Shown: positions 25,238 through 40,500, counted from the stretch's first letter. The stretch is DNA of 64,000 nucleotides from Berghia stephanieae (GCA_034508935.3 CM067442.1:90869783-90933782), one strand, 5' to 3'. Notes: a model not told the origin generated them from the sequence alone. A program made the numbers and translations.

Positions 25238-28148
25238 ACACACACACACACACACAAAAAGATTTTTTAAAAATACATCTTTCGTCACTGTGGAATAAAA
25301 AATTATTTTAATAAATAAAAAATAACTGCATAACAAGGTAAACTGAAGCATAGGTCTACAGGTAAGCAATGGGCTGAGAACAAAGGTGCATATCAGGCAG
25401 TAGGCGAATGGGAGTGTGTAAGTATATGGACTATACAATATAATGTAGAAAGCAAATGGCATGGCAAAATATTGAATGAAACCAGAAAAGGTCATTTTGA
25501 GAAATCTTCTATTATAGTTTTAGAAAATCATTGATTGTGATCTAGACAAAATTATATGAATTGATGCTTGATGGTTCCATCCATTCATAAACCAAGATAA
25601 GCCTGCAGATGAATAAAGCAGTGGGAGGGAGGGGACAATAATTATCATAAGCTTCAAGCAGACTTAATCCATTAAGGAACATTTCCTTAGAAAAAAATAA
25701 CAAAAAAATCTCATTTGCCCATTTAAAAATTTTTTTATTACTTTGTATAAAGATAAAAATTGAAGAGATATCTTAGTAAATTATGTTTGTAAAACAGTCA
25801 TATTATCATGGCAATTTTATCAAAGTGTCATTTTACAATAATTAAAAAGTCCAAAGAGATGCATTTTTCCATTTCTTTCTAAAAATTTTTGTAAAAATGG
25901 AGCAAACGTGAATTTAAAAAAACAAAAACAAACAGTTCTCAGCAAAGAAGCAAATGAAGGGTGTTATAGGGTTATGATATGGACTGGTTATCGCATGAGA
26001 TATGAAGGCAGCAAGGGATGTTGAATGAATGTAGTAGTGGTAGTAGTGATTATTCCTCATCAAGGCATCACCAAAGAAGTAGGTACCTAGCCTGGGATAA
26101 CATCAAGAGAGCTTGATGATAATCAGGAGGTCGGGGAGGCTGATGCTCTGTGCTGGAAGGAGGAGGGGATGGGTTATTGCTGTTGGCAGCGCTGGTGCTA
26201 CCGGCCAGAACTTGTTCCTGGTTTGGAGACAGCTGTTGCTGTTCACTATTTTGCTGCTGTTGCTGTTGCTGCGAACTGTCAGAGGTTGTGGGTGATGGTG
26301 AAATGAGAGAGGAGTGAGTGACAAACCCCCTGTGGATGGAAGCCAGTGGTTTTAGGCCAACATCATTTCATCAAGGAGAGTAAATGTTGGAATGGAAGGG
26401 TTAAGTTGTAAAAACAAAAACCGTCACACAAGAGATTACATAAGGACTTAGGATATAGTAGCAGTATATGGTAGTATTATTACCCAGTTTAAAAGCAAAT
26501 TATGGTATTACTAAGGCAGAAAAACAAATTTTCTTGAAGAAAAAGCAAAGATGATTTGTTTAATAAATCGTGATTTATAACATATTTTCAACTTCATAAA
26601 TATCCAACTTGCAGTACATTGCAATAGTGGGTGAGGGAGTGGGATATGGAAAAGAGGAGAAATATGCATTTTTCAAGAAACATGAAAATAATGATCTGAC
26701 AAAATAATTGCTATTCAAAGTCACAGAAATTATTTCAGCTCTTGATAATGATTTATTTGGCAAAATGTGTTCATTACAAAATTCAAGATGCCTCCACAAA
26801 ATGCCAGTATATATAGGACAAATGCAATAAGAAGAAATATGAAAAATGTGCGCCTTCTGCAATGACATTAAAATGGTACCCAGCAGGAAAATGCAATAAG
26901 ATATATATTTTAGCTGCCTATGACATTTCATTCATATTGGTTATAAGTAGTGAAATATTTCATGTTGCTGTCCGGCAACATCACAGAAAATGACAAAACA
27001 ATTTGGTCAAAATAACGGCTGTGAAAAGAGATCATTTAAGAAACACACTTACAAATTAATTGTAATAATAATGTATCTTCTCTCAGAGAATAGATTGCAG
27101 CATTTACAATACAGTTCTAACAATTAACTAATACATGTAAAGACTTCACGAAATGACAAGGGTTTGTATACATGCTGCAAAAAAAATTTTTTTAATGGAA
27201 ACTACTAATACAGAGAAAACTAAGAGTATATATGTATCCACAACCATGATATTATCCACTCCAAATCTTAGCTAATGATGTCACAAAACAACACGATTAA
27301 AGTGAATTATTGGATCTAAATAAGCTGAAAAGTTCACATTCAATTTGTCTTTAATATGTTTCAAAAACAATTTTTTTTTTAAAGAAAAAAAAATAATCAA
27401 CATAAAATCATGTGTAGATATCTAAGACTTCAATTTAATCGTATTGCACCACAAAAATCAACAGCATAAAGTTTAAAAAGAAGCCATTACCTGGGGGACC
27501 CGTCATCCATTGGAGGAACAACCACCACCTTGACAACAACTGATGTCCTGAGCAGATCCACAATCTGGTCATGCGACAATGTGGTCGTTGCTACTTTACA
27601 AATTTCCACTAAGCGACTGCCCTTCCTGAGCCCTGCCTCCCAGGCATAGCCGTACTTTTCAACATCTGTGATGATGCCCTCTGACTGGATATGGAAGCCC
27701 AATTGCCCCAAGCCATTGCGTTTCAAGGCCATTTTAGTGGTCTGAAAAGATAGGGGAGAAATAAGATATGAGATCAAAAAGTTTCTAATGAGAAAATTCA
27801 ATGGCAATCAAAATGAATGTGCTATTGGGCAGATGATGATGCTATGACAGTAGAATATGATGACATAGTGATAGTCAATTACAACATCATCATCATCATT
27901 ATTGTCGTTCTTAGCATTATCATTATCATCATCATTATTATTATAAACGAACCCAAAAATTGGAATGCCACTTAATCAAAACAGCCCCTTGGAACACTCT
28001 TTCAGTGACAGAATTTTTCTTACATAATTTCAAGAAGGTAATCAGAACACATGCCACGTGCCAATCAATTGGAATAACAAATTATAAATAAAGAAATTAA
28101 TCAATAATAATAATAATAATAATAATAATCATCATCATCATCATTATC

Positions 28149-28242
<94 letters not shown>

Positions 28243-31200
28243 AATTAAATAAATAAATAAATAAAAAATTAATATAAATAAATAAGGAAATAAAGTGCTG
28301 TACAATAATTTTGCCTACTTTGTTTAAAAGTCATGTAATTTTAGCTCCATTAATATAAGATTATTATTATTAATGTCTTTTACCTCGATACCATTAGTGA
28401 CAGCCTGGAGCCTTGTGATGATTTCATGCATCTCTTCCACTTCTCCTGAGAATGGACGCATCAGCAGACATTCTCCAGCACCAAAGTATAAACGGAGACT
28501 GGAAATCAAAGTATAATTGTTTTTTTAAATTGATTTTTTAAAAATATTTTTTAAAGAAATATTACCAATAGCAACACTGGACATCTAGGATGATATTGCA
28601 ATTTACTTTGTCAGAGAGAAACACTTTTACTGACCAGGCTCTCATTTTGCACCTGAGTATGGTGAGATAATGTGTGTAAAGAACCTTTTCCAAGGATTCA
28701 ACTTTGCACCACCTGGATATTATATACTAAGGACCAACAGATCAGAACTTGGTGTGATACCAAAAGATCATAAAAGCATTTTTAGAGGGACACAAATTAG
28801 AATGTCTAAAATAAGAAGAAAAAACGCAATACTCTGCTGAATGCAAAAGTTTTATGCAAAGAGGAAAAAGAATGTTTACCATGCTCATGGTGTAAGGATG
28901 TGGAAATGCTCGTATATGAATGTTACACAAATATTGACTGTATAGAAAATATATAGGGAATGTGAAAGCAGACATTTGAAAGACTGTACCATATCCAAAC
29001 TATATTGACTGAATAGAAAATATGAAGGGAATGTGAAAGCAGACATTTGAAAGACTATCTAAACTATACAATGAAAACAAGCTTAACCATACCTGCTAGG
29101 CTGAGGTGTCCAGCCAATTAGAGTGCTGCATGGAATAGTAAAGATAACGTCCTTACTGGTCTGTTCCAGTAATACTATAGTGTCAGCAGCCACTGCTAGT
29201 AGACATTCCACCTGTGACGCAGTGCCCATATCCTCCACCTGTACTTCCCAAACCAAGGCTCCCTTAGCATACATGTCTGGTATCACTTTTTGCTTCACTT
29301 CTCTTTCTTGCGACCACTACCTAGGCCAAACTTACCTATAAAGGAAAACAAGAATAAGAGCTTTAAATGTCAAGTCACAAAATTGAAAAAATAATTTCCA
29401 ACTCATATGAAATTTTAAAAGAACAGAATTAAAAAAAAAAAAGTAATGTAACACATGTTTCAGATAGAATTTCATAATTTCATCTTTTATGCTGAAGCAT
29501 TTAAAAAACTTAAAAGATTATTTATCATAGGGTTCTTTTTATTTCCCCGATACAAAACTTTAAGAGCTCTAAGAAAGATATATTCACCTGGATTTTTACA
29601 CAATGAGTAGAAAATTATGAAAGTGTTATTTCATACCCAATTTAAATATGCACCAATTTTATTATACATAATACATATGCCTTAACTGAACAAATGCATT
29701 TTTTTAAAAAAATGTATTAAATCTCTTAAACATGATTTACGAGCTGCTATATCTCCTGAAATGCTTCATAACACAATGAATAAACTAAAAATATGACTGC
29801 AGGTGCTGACAATAAATGGAGGGAGTTATGATTTCCCTTTAGAAGTTATGTCGACCAACATCTCTATAAACCCATGAGTGATGCATTTAGAGTTTGGTTT
29901 CAGCATATATTAGAGTGCAAACTATTTTTTTTTTTGTCCTGGCACTGCTTTGGTGACCAACAGTTAATCATTTTAGTAGTTGTACGCACATTTCTATGAT
30001 TTTCACCACGCTCGTTGAGCTCCATAATGCTTTAACTATTCTCTCCGAACATAATGTGGAACCAAATTCCCATGTCACACAGTACACATCACTTATTAGG
30101 CATGTTTACAATATCTCAGTGCCTTAAACCAGGTACTAATTCACACCAGAGTTGAGAACACTGTAACATAGCCAATCACTAAGTCTTGTTGTTCACAAGA
30201 CAAAAAACTTTAGCTTGGCTATCAATACCAAATACATTAACTGATTGCAAATGTCAACCGCCACCTTATCCATTAACATCAATGACATCATCTATCTATA
30301 GAATGGTGAATTGTGCAACCAATTCAATCTATCCACATTGCAACAAAAACAAAATATAAACCAAATATAATCCGAATGGTAAAGGAACATAAAACTCACA
30401 ATATATGAAGCATTAACATAATGGAAAAATACACAAAAAAGCAGGGTTAATCGCGCAGTTTTATGATAAAGTTTTGGACAGTTCTCGGATGTTCATTTGT
30501 CTTCATGATAAAATTCTTATCTAGAATTCTGAAATACATCAATGTGAAATATATACCTGAAAGTAAAACAACAATTCTTTTTTTTAATAAGGCAATTAGA
30601 AACAAATCTCTTCCCTCCAAATAAAATATTAGATCTATAGAGGAAAATACACCGCGATAAAATTAGTGATCAAATTAACAATTTAAAATCCAATGTTATT
30701 GGTTGCATGATCTTCAGGGAAATTAATGGATTTAAATATTATGAACAATGAGCAGCAATAAAACCAAGAATATTTAAGCTTTCATTCACTACAAAAATAA
30801 AAAATATAAAAATTACCCAATTAATGGATAAATAAGTTGTACAAAAATAATGGCTCCTCAAACGAATTGGCTTATCTACACTACCATGGTAAAACGCATG
30901 TTGAGCAACAAATGAGAATGCAGCTGCAACTCTGAACATAAATTTGAACAAAAAGCAGAAAGTGGGATAGAGCAGAAACTAATTACAAGTACTCAAAACC
31001 CGTAATAGAAGAAAATAGTACACGGTATTATTGTATATCGAATGCTATGAGGAGCTCCCCAACAACTGCTGTCTTCATTTGGGTCTGTGCGGGACATAAG
31101 ATATGAAAATAATATTTGCCATTACCATATCAAAATAAAAGCAAAATGGAACTGATAACAATCTAAATAATCCACTCAAAAAAAAAATAATAAATTAAAA

Positions 31201-31441
31201 AATAGAAAAGAAGAGAATTTCCTTTAAATCCCAAATTAGGAATCAAGCAAGAATTTATTGTACACATTAAACCATCTCTTTAACTTCCTCACTCATTTGT
31301 GACTTTATAAGTTATGTGATCTTCTGAACTTGAGTTAATTCACAAACGAATTACTTGAATGAAAAAATTGTCTCAAGAGAAAATGAATGGTTTGTACGGA
31401 CAGAGACAAAAGATGGTGAGTAAAAATAGATAACATAAGGA

Positions 31442-31527
<86 letters not shown>

Positions 31528-34500
31528 AGAAAAATCAGCATGAAAACAGCAACAGTGATAATTCTTACTGAGTTTAGATCCAGAGTCAATTGGTGTGCTT
31601 GTAATATAATTGGTGGCCAAATCTTTGAGATATTCCTGTCTTGTACGAGTTGCCATTGTTCTAAACTTTTCACTTTTGTGAGCAGCATTTTCCGAGTTGA
31701 TGACTGAGTAAAAAAAGAGAAAAGGAGATGTGTTTGAATTTAAATATAGTTATACGAGGGTGAGTAAAAAAAATAATGGGACTCTGCTTACTACTTTAAA
31801 ACAAATTGAATCAGTACCATGAATCATACCTCAAATTAAAGCCTGCCATTAGCCGAGTAGAATGCTACTTCTCAACATAGTCTTCACCTCTCTCGATAGC
31901 TACAGTCCACCTTTTTATAAGTCCATGTATTCTGTCCTCATAAAACTGAGTTGACTGAACTTTGAGCCAATTTTTCACTGCTGTCTCGGCTTCTTCGTCA
32001 TCTTCTAAGCGATGTCCCCTCATTGCCTCCTTCAGTGGACCAAAAAGATAAAAGTCTGAAAAGTGCCCAGTCTGATGAATAAGGAGGGTGAGACAGCATT
32101 GTCCATCAAAATGATGCGATTACCTCCTTTTCCCGGCACTTGTGTGCAGAAGGGCATTTTCATGAAGAAACAGTACTTTCCCATCTCCAAATCCGGTCTA
32201 ACTCGAATGCTTGCTTTCAGTTGCTTCAAGGTCTATTTGTACAATTCAGAGTTGACAGTGGCTCCCTGTAGTAGGAAATCAACGAGGATTACACCTCTAA
32301 TGGCTTAACTTTCCCAGCTGATTTCTCAGTTTTGAAGGGGTTTTTTTGGTCTTTGGGTTAGAGGCATGTTGCCATTCCATTGATTGTCTCTTCGTCTCAA
32401 GTACACATGATGAACCCAGGTTTCATATCCAGTGACTATTCTACAGAGAAAGCTGTCATATCTCCCATTTAGCCAGAGAAGCTCGGAACAACAATTCACC
32501 TTTTCCTGTTCTTGATCAACTGCCTGTGTACCCAACAAGCGCAGATCTTTTAGAATCCCAAGGATCTGACGAATTGGTGAGCACTTCCATGACTAATTTC
32601 TAGGTCTAGTGCTATCTCTTCAAAAAAACGTTTTTCTATCAGATCTGATCAATGCTTCTGTCTTTATTTGATTAACTAAGTTGACACTGCTTGGAAGGCG
32701 ACCATCACAAGATAAAGACATGGTTGAGAGATTTTTTCTCATTTTTTTCTCAATGACGAGATACACGTTTAACCCACCTAAAAACACTGCCTCTACAAAG
32801 TCCCTGAGTTTTATAAACTTTCCCAAAGCGTTAAAAAATGTTACTCTATGTGTTTTCCTCGAAAACGAGAAATTCAATGACAGCTTTCTGTCACTGACAG
32901 TCATCCTTGGGGACAGCCATTTTGAACTGCCATAACTTTGTCAAAATTTGACAGAATTACAATTTTCAACCTTTGGTTTAAAGAGAACATGTGTAAGTTC
33001 AATTGAACCAAATATGACGTCACACGGAAAAGAAATGAGCTCAGTAGGATATTTGTCCCATTACTTTTCGACTCATCCTTGAAATTCTTGCTGATATTGA
33101 CATCACAACAAAGGGAGGAAAAGAGTCCCAGTAGCTCAATAGAAAGAGCACTCAAATCATGGACCTGGTTCAAATCTATATTTTTGTTTTTAAGGGTTTT
33201 ACGGCGCTTCAGACACATTAAGGTCATGTCAGCACCAGTAAAAAGGAAGAAAATGGGACAGTAAAAAAGTTATAGATTTACAATTAAAAGCGCACAAGAA
33301 AAGTAAGGCAAAGGGAAATGGGAAAATAGGGAACAGATGTAGATTCCAAGAGCATACTATCGTTGTGCATGGTTTGAAATCACCTAAATTTCTCGTCCTG
33401 ACACAAGCACAGGTACACACTAAGAGGAACACACTCAGAATGTTTACAAATCATATGTTTAAAAAAAAATACAATACATAACAGAGAGATTATTTACAAG
33501 GAAAAAACAGCATCTCTGAAAACGATAACTATACATTTGACTGTTTCCCTCCCAGCCAAGGACTCCGGTCAGGGTCAGGACAAAACTAAGTAATCTCATT
33601 CCAAGACAAAGACAGAAAGCAATTGGAAAACAGATATAGGGGGATAGAAGACAGATACAGCAAGTATCTCTCTACCCACCCAGGGTTCAAATCTATGTGG
33701 ACCTCTCGATAACTGTGATTGCATGGATGGGTCTAAGTGAGATTACAGTGAGATTATACATAGTAATACATCAGCATTCTATCCTTGGAAGGGAAACCAA
33801 ACACAGAAACTGTTTATTCAATGTAAAATAGCAGACACTGGAAAAAAAAAACTCACTGCTACTTTCCTCATTTCTTTTCAATTCATACGGCATTTTAAGT
33901 AACATTATTATTAATATATACAAGAAAAAGAAATCAACGGTTACTTTTTGCAAGTAGAAAGTCAACAAAATCCTGAGACTTTTTAAAGTTGCAATTTTCA
34001 GGGATGGGTGGACCAAATGGAGGAACATCTTTAGATCTTGTAATGGCAACACTGTAGGAAATTTATAAATGAATTGATTGTTAAATAATGCAATATGTGC
34101 GAAAGAAACAAAATTATAAAGATAACAATATCTGAATGTAAGCAATTGTTCCAGTAGAATCAAGAAAAACAGGAAAAATAAAAGCGACAAATGAATAAAG
34201 TATTTACAGTTAGTAATTGTTGAGCACTGGAATCATATTGAACCATTTTCAAATCTAGATATGGACATTATTTTTTTCTGACCCCTCTCCCGACTTAGCA
34301 ATGAGCGAACGCAACTGAGCCTGTTAGATCTAGCATAAATGAACCTTCCACTGAAAAAAAAAATTAATTAAAAAACAAACAAACAAACAAACAAAAAACA
34401 CACTGATCGTAGATAATAACTAAAAACTAGTAATTAAAGGACGATCACAGTAATATACATGCACTGAGTATCGTAAGTTATGCCTTTTAGGGAAAAAATG

Positions 34501-37500
34501 GAAAGTTTGATGCAAAATAGTGCATTTCAGGAATATTTTGAACTAACTAAAAATGGGGTTTGAATTGATTAACATCTAACCAACATGTTAAATAATAAAT
34601 ATCAATGGGTTTTTCCTTTGTTTTTTTTTTTTTCTTTCGGTTTTGTTTTATATAATCCCATCTTTATGACAAAACACACCTCTTTAAAAGCTGGGAAATT
34701 TCTGTTCTATTTCTATTAAATAAAGAAATACATTAGGATATTAACACTCTTTTAAATAATATTACAAATAAGCAATTGACATAATCATAATTTTGCATTT
34801 TATAAAATATAAACCAAGTATCCAATTCCAACTCATGCTGGTAAATTTTGTCGCTTAATTTTTCATTTACTCCACAAAGCAATCATCTTTACCCAAACTA
34901 ACATGCATCAAACATAGATTTGTATAAACTGATATTGGTGAGCGTTCTTGATAATAAACAATAAAACTCAAACTTAAACAAGATGAGTCATTCCCTTAGG
35001 CTTTATGAAATGGACAGAGAATGCCCATAGTCTTTCTAAGAATGCAGACCAGCCTTAAGCAACAAACATAAAATCTATATTCTCTTCACATTAAATCCTA
35101 GTTTAAAAGTTAGATTCCAATATCTGCATGAACCATATATGCTCCATTCTTAGTCCATTACTTAAATTTTTTGGTGAGAATATGGTACAACTCTTAAGAT
35201 TGAAATAGATCCATTGATGAGTAAATCAAATCTATTTTCTGAAGAATATGACCTTTTCAGAATTTTATCAATATTTTATATATAACTGATAGGTTTGGGA
35301 ATGCCTTCAGCCTATTAATTTTCTTTTGTAATATTGATGCAGACCTATATCTGGTGCTGTCAGAGTTAGGGTTGTTGACTTGGACTACAATGAAAACATG
35401 CTGAAACTGTGATCGGACTGTCTGGGGAGTAAACGGCTGGGCACCAGCTTCTTGAAATACCACAGTGACTATATCGTTGCCAATGTGACGTTTACGTAGT
35501 AACTGTTTTTAGAGAAAAAAATAAATAAAAAAATAATCATCACTTTTCAAAAGCTTAGACGACTGACAATTTTCAAAATTATGAGTTAATTTGATTTAGA
35601 AATAAGGCACTTTAATTCTTACAAAATAAAAATGAAAATAAAAAGATGATAACCATTGGAATTAAAGTGAAATTTTCGTATTATAGATCCTTTACGCACA
35701 AAACTTGCAAATTTTTTTTTTCAAACTTCAATTCTCCGTAGCTAAGGTTTTGTTCAGGAAATTGTATTTGATATCTAATTTGACCTCATCAGCATAATCA
35801 AACACTGACTACTTGGAACTGACCTGCTGTTTGTTGTTTGGTGTGAAGGGAAGCATTGTGGAAACATGGAACATGATCTCATTGTTGTTGAATGTGGTAT
35901 AATACGAATGGGTGCCCGTTGTATCAGCTGAAATAAATAAAAATTCATTATTTCACTGCCACAGATGTAGTTTCATTATTATGAACTTATTTATTATTCA
36001 ATTGAAATATAAAAGCGTTGAATAAAATCTTAAATATGGATGTTTTATTTACAATTTCTTTAAAATATCTTAAATTATCTTTTTATGTTTACATGATTGT
36101 AAAATTGGAAACATTCGATTTAACATATATTACACAAGTACTAGACTCAAACAAGACAACATATTTAATATAAATATCAATAATCAAAGGTAACTTCATT
36201 ATATGAAAAGATTTAAAGTTATTCCACTTACTTCTACAATCTAAGCCACCTCGATACTTCTCAAACCCTTTTAAACGCACTTTGCTGCTGATGAGATTTA
36301 AAAACTCCTCCAGTGCTGGTCCAGTGGACTCTGAAATATACACAATTAAATTGTAGTGGTAATTAAGTTAAATTAAGGAAATTTAAAATATCCATGCAAA
36401 CATTTCTAAATAAACTGTCAAAGGCTGATTGGAATAGTGCCATGTATAGAATACAACAAAGTCAAGTGATGTTTGGGAATGGTAGTGATAGGGTGGAGGC
36501 CTTATGTATCACCTGAAACCAAGTGGATAGGTAATAAGTAAAAGGAATATAGTGACAATGATCAAAAACAAAATTATGTTCCTTTTATAAGCATGGGGTG
36601 GGGAATAAATGAATAATTATGAGGCACATTGTCCAATACGTTTTCTTGTGTTTGTGTGTGTGTGTATGTTTGTATTTGTGCTTATGTGTGTATGGGCAGT
36701 GCAACCATTAAAATCCAAAGGATATGAATTGCTTTTTTCTTTTAAATTCAATTTCATGTCAACCACTTTAACTTATAGAGAGAGATTGAAAACATTCTAT
36801 TAAATCCCTTTATTTCTATATGTCAATTTGGTGCGAAGCCCTTTTGTCTTTTCTTATATTAATTCTAAACAAAAGAAACAACTTACCATTATTGTTACAT
36901 CTCCTCCTCTGATCCCTGGCCAGCTTTACAATACATAATACCCACTTTATATGTGGTTCCAATCTGGGACAAAGTAAATCAATATCTTTAAATTCAACTC
37001 TTTATCAGAAGAAAAGCAAATTGACCAAAAGAGAGAAATTTGAGGGAAAATAATTATAAAATATATCCAAATTTAATATGGTCATATTATTATTATTATG
37101 TATCTAATGATGTATTGTTGTTACTAAAACAATCAAAATTCAACATACATAAAAATCAATACCCATAACCATTATGCAAAGACAGTATTAACCTAAGTTT
37201 AGCTTTGTCCATTCCGTTTTAGTTTTCTCCCATTTCTTATATCTCATTTCTGTTGGAAACACTAAAAAGGATAACGTTTAAAAATCAATTCTTCTTTCTT
37301 TTAGAGAGTCCTATAAACATTTTTTAAAATGTTATAAAACATAAAGATGTAACCTTCATTCTACACGTATGTGAAACAAATACCAAAGGTAATTATCGCA
37401 TTGTCCTGAAACGTCCAATTTCTTGATACATAAAGCATCCTACAACACTCACATCTGATATGGCTTAAAAGTGTTGCAAGAAATAACAACTAAATGTGCA

Positions 37501-40500
37501 TTTGACTAAGAAAAAAACAAAACTTTTTTTTTCAATGAAAATTAAAAACAAAAAAAACAAACAAACAATAATACTAACCCCTTGTTCATCTAATTTGAGC
37601 AGCTGCTCACATGTCTTAGGCCCAAAGACTGCCTGCCTCAGGCATGATATTTGAACCTCTGGAACTGCCACCTCTAGTACATCCTTGATGGGAATTCCTC
37701 TTGAACTGCTCAAACGGGCTGGTATTGCTTCCTCCAAAAGACAACCACGTAGAGTGCTCAACTGATAAAAATATACAATACTTGTAAGACTTTTAAAAAG
37801 AGACCAATACAACTAAATGGCTCTTCAAAACTCAATTGTTTTATTTTCAACCCCAGCATCTGTGTATCCTGATATACATAAATAATATACAAATAGTAAT
37901 CCTTTAGATCCAGAGAACACAGACCTAACAAACCCAATCACTGCTGAAAGGACAGAGGGACCTGGAAAAAATGCTGACTCAATGGTGATAGGAGATAGAC
38001 CAATTTGCATGCTTATCCAACGAGTTTAAACTCCATCAAAAAGAACCAGATCTATTTCCATGTACAAGTTCACATTCATCTCTATCTTCTTATTTCCTCC
38101 TCAATAAAGAAATGGGAAGTTGAGCCTTTATCACATTTGACTGATGTGCATGAACACATATTATCAAGTGCAAACAAGGAATTCTTCCTATGTCATTTTA
38201 TGTAGCATGTATCAATTGGAATATAGATTAAAAATAAAAATCAACACCATCCCACGACTCATTTTCACATTGATGCAAACTACAAGCTTTAGACCATCTG
38301 TCATTCATCTAAAATGGATTTTTTCAAAAATCAAAGAGACTCACCTCACTAGTCCTACAAATAATCCTATACTGTGCAAGGCCATATTCTGCTCTCCCGA
38401 GATTATTGGTGCGCTCCTCCAAATCCAGCTTTTCCCTACGAACGCTGATAGCAACAGGTCCCAAATTATCATCAATACCAAAAATATTCTGGTGATCTGC
38501 AGTAAAGAGTTTTAGATATTAATTCAAGTTAATCAATCATATTAGATTTATTTATTTTTAAAAGATTCAAATTGTTTAGCTTATCACAATTTTCAGCTAA
38601 ATTTAGTTACTCTATGATACCAACTTTTAAAATCTCTCTGCAAACATTAAGACTGTATAGAACAATGTATTCAACTTCCTAAGGCCTAGAGCTGTTTGTA
38701 TATGGAATGGGAGCGGTATATATGATTTACATTATTATCATTATTATTATTACATAAGTCAGCTGCAGAGACTAGAATTTGAATCCATTCAAAACATCAA
38801 AACAAAACAACAACAATCTCGACAATTGGGCACAATTTCACTTACATATAATCCCAAAACAACAACATAAAAATAAAATTAAAATAAATGGATATATGCA
38901 TTTATACAGATTTGCTGTGATCAATCAATGCGCTTCACCATTTCGTATGGTACAAGTTACCTTTTTAAACATTCTGTTCTATTAGCCCCTTGAAAGTATC
39001 CCCTTCTCTGTCTATAGTTAGGTACTTGTCACACAAGATGTCAGTAGCGTAGCATCTATAATGTGCATTACCTATGGACACAATGCAATGGCCACATATT
39101 CCCTTGGAATTATATTGTCACCTATCAAGTCCCTGGCTTAGGCAGCATCACTTGCACGAGAAAGCCACCACCACCACAAAACAATGACATAATAACAAAA
39201 CAATTGTCCCACAATGCTCTACCAATATACATTTTTCCGTCACCTCTCAATCTGTAACGGAACTATTTAATTGAAATTGATAGTTTGTTTTCATAGCAAT
39301 CGTCCTGGCATTTAATAAGGAGAGAGCTTATTACATTGATTTGCGGCTATGAGTCTCCATATCTTTAAAACTAGTAATAGTACTGCATCTTAAACTATAA
39401 TACTTTTTGGCTACAGCCTGTCGCAGGATAGCAAGTCAATTATTGCTAACGGAGGGTGATTGTTTTGAACTTCATGTGTGTTGTCGGCGGTTTGTACTCA
39501 CACGCTCCCTGTGTGTTTAGGTGGTTGAGCATGTGTGCATGTGTATGTGTGTGTGAACGCGTGTGTGTGTGCCTGTGTTAAAGATTAAACGGGGATGGAG
39601 AGGGTAATAGAGTTTGTGCTTGATGTTTATACTGACATAAAATCATGTTGAGTCGATGTTTTTGATCAGTCCCATGTCCAATTTTACTTGGCAATGCACC
39701 GTTTTACAGAACGTTTTCAACATCAAAATGGCAATGTAACATAAATAGAAGGCAAAAAAAAAACAAAAAAAACCCACCAAAAATCAAATGAGCAATTAAC
39801 AAACTACTTATCCTTACCATAGTTGTAGAAAAAGTGTCTGTAATAATAGGCTCCATGATCAACATACTCAATAACATGGCCTCTATGTGAGACCAAAGGA
39901 GGTAGAATCTGACCAGATGGGGAAGGAGAAGAGTCCAAGATTGCCACGCCACAACACGCTGGGTGACGCACCTGGCTGGGCAAGGATTGGCTTACTGTTG
40001 GGGTGGCAGTGGTGGTAATGATCGACCCCGATGATAATCTTTTATGTGCTGTGGACCTGGTTAAACTGACCGTTCTTTCATCTTCTCCTCCGAGCTCATT
40101 GCGGAAAAAAGGACATGAAAGAACAAGGTCATTACTTTTTCCATCTCCGTCGTCAGTGTCAGCAAGAATATCAGGATCATCCTTATCAGGGGCAAGGCTC
40201 AGTCTTTGACCTGAAGCAGCTGATGCTCCTGTTGTTGTATTGTTTTTGTAATTGAGGCCAGCAGAGCGGTTTTGAATTACTTGGGTCAAATCCACCCCTA
40301 CTGACTGACAATCAAAATGGACAAAAGCCCGTTTTCTACAAGAATCTTCGGACTTAACACTGGAAGTAGATGTCTCTTCTGTTGCTCCCACACGTTCCTC
40401 TGATTTTGAAGAAGGAACTTCAGATTCAGTTTTTCCCCTGAGTTTTTTCAATATACTTGCACTAGCCTCACCTGTGATCGATTTAGCTCGTTGTTTTCTA

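Noticed and set aside
36887-36963. SIPA1L considered as a pseudogene
   Set aside because: Only two single-base discrepancies in 5.2 kb of coding sequence, all 22 introns keep GT-AG sites, and the catalytic, PDZ and zipper motifs are conserved; decay would leave more damage.
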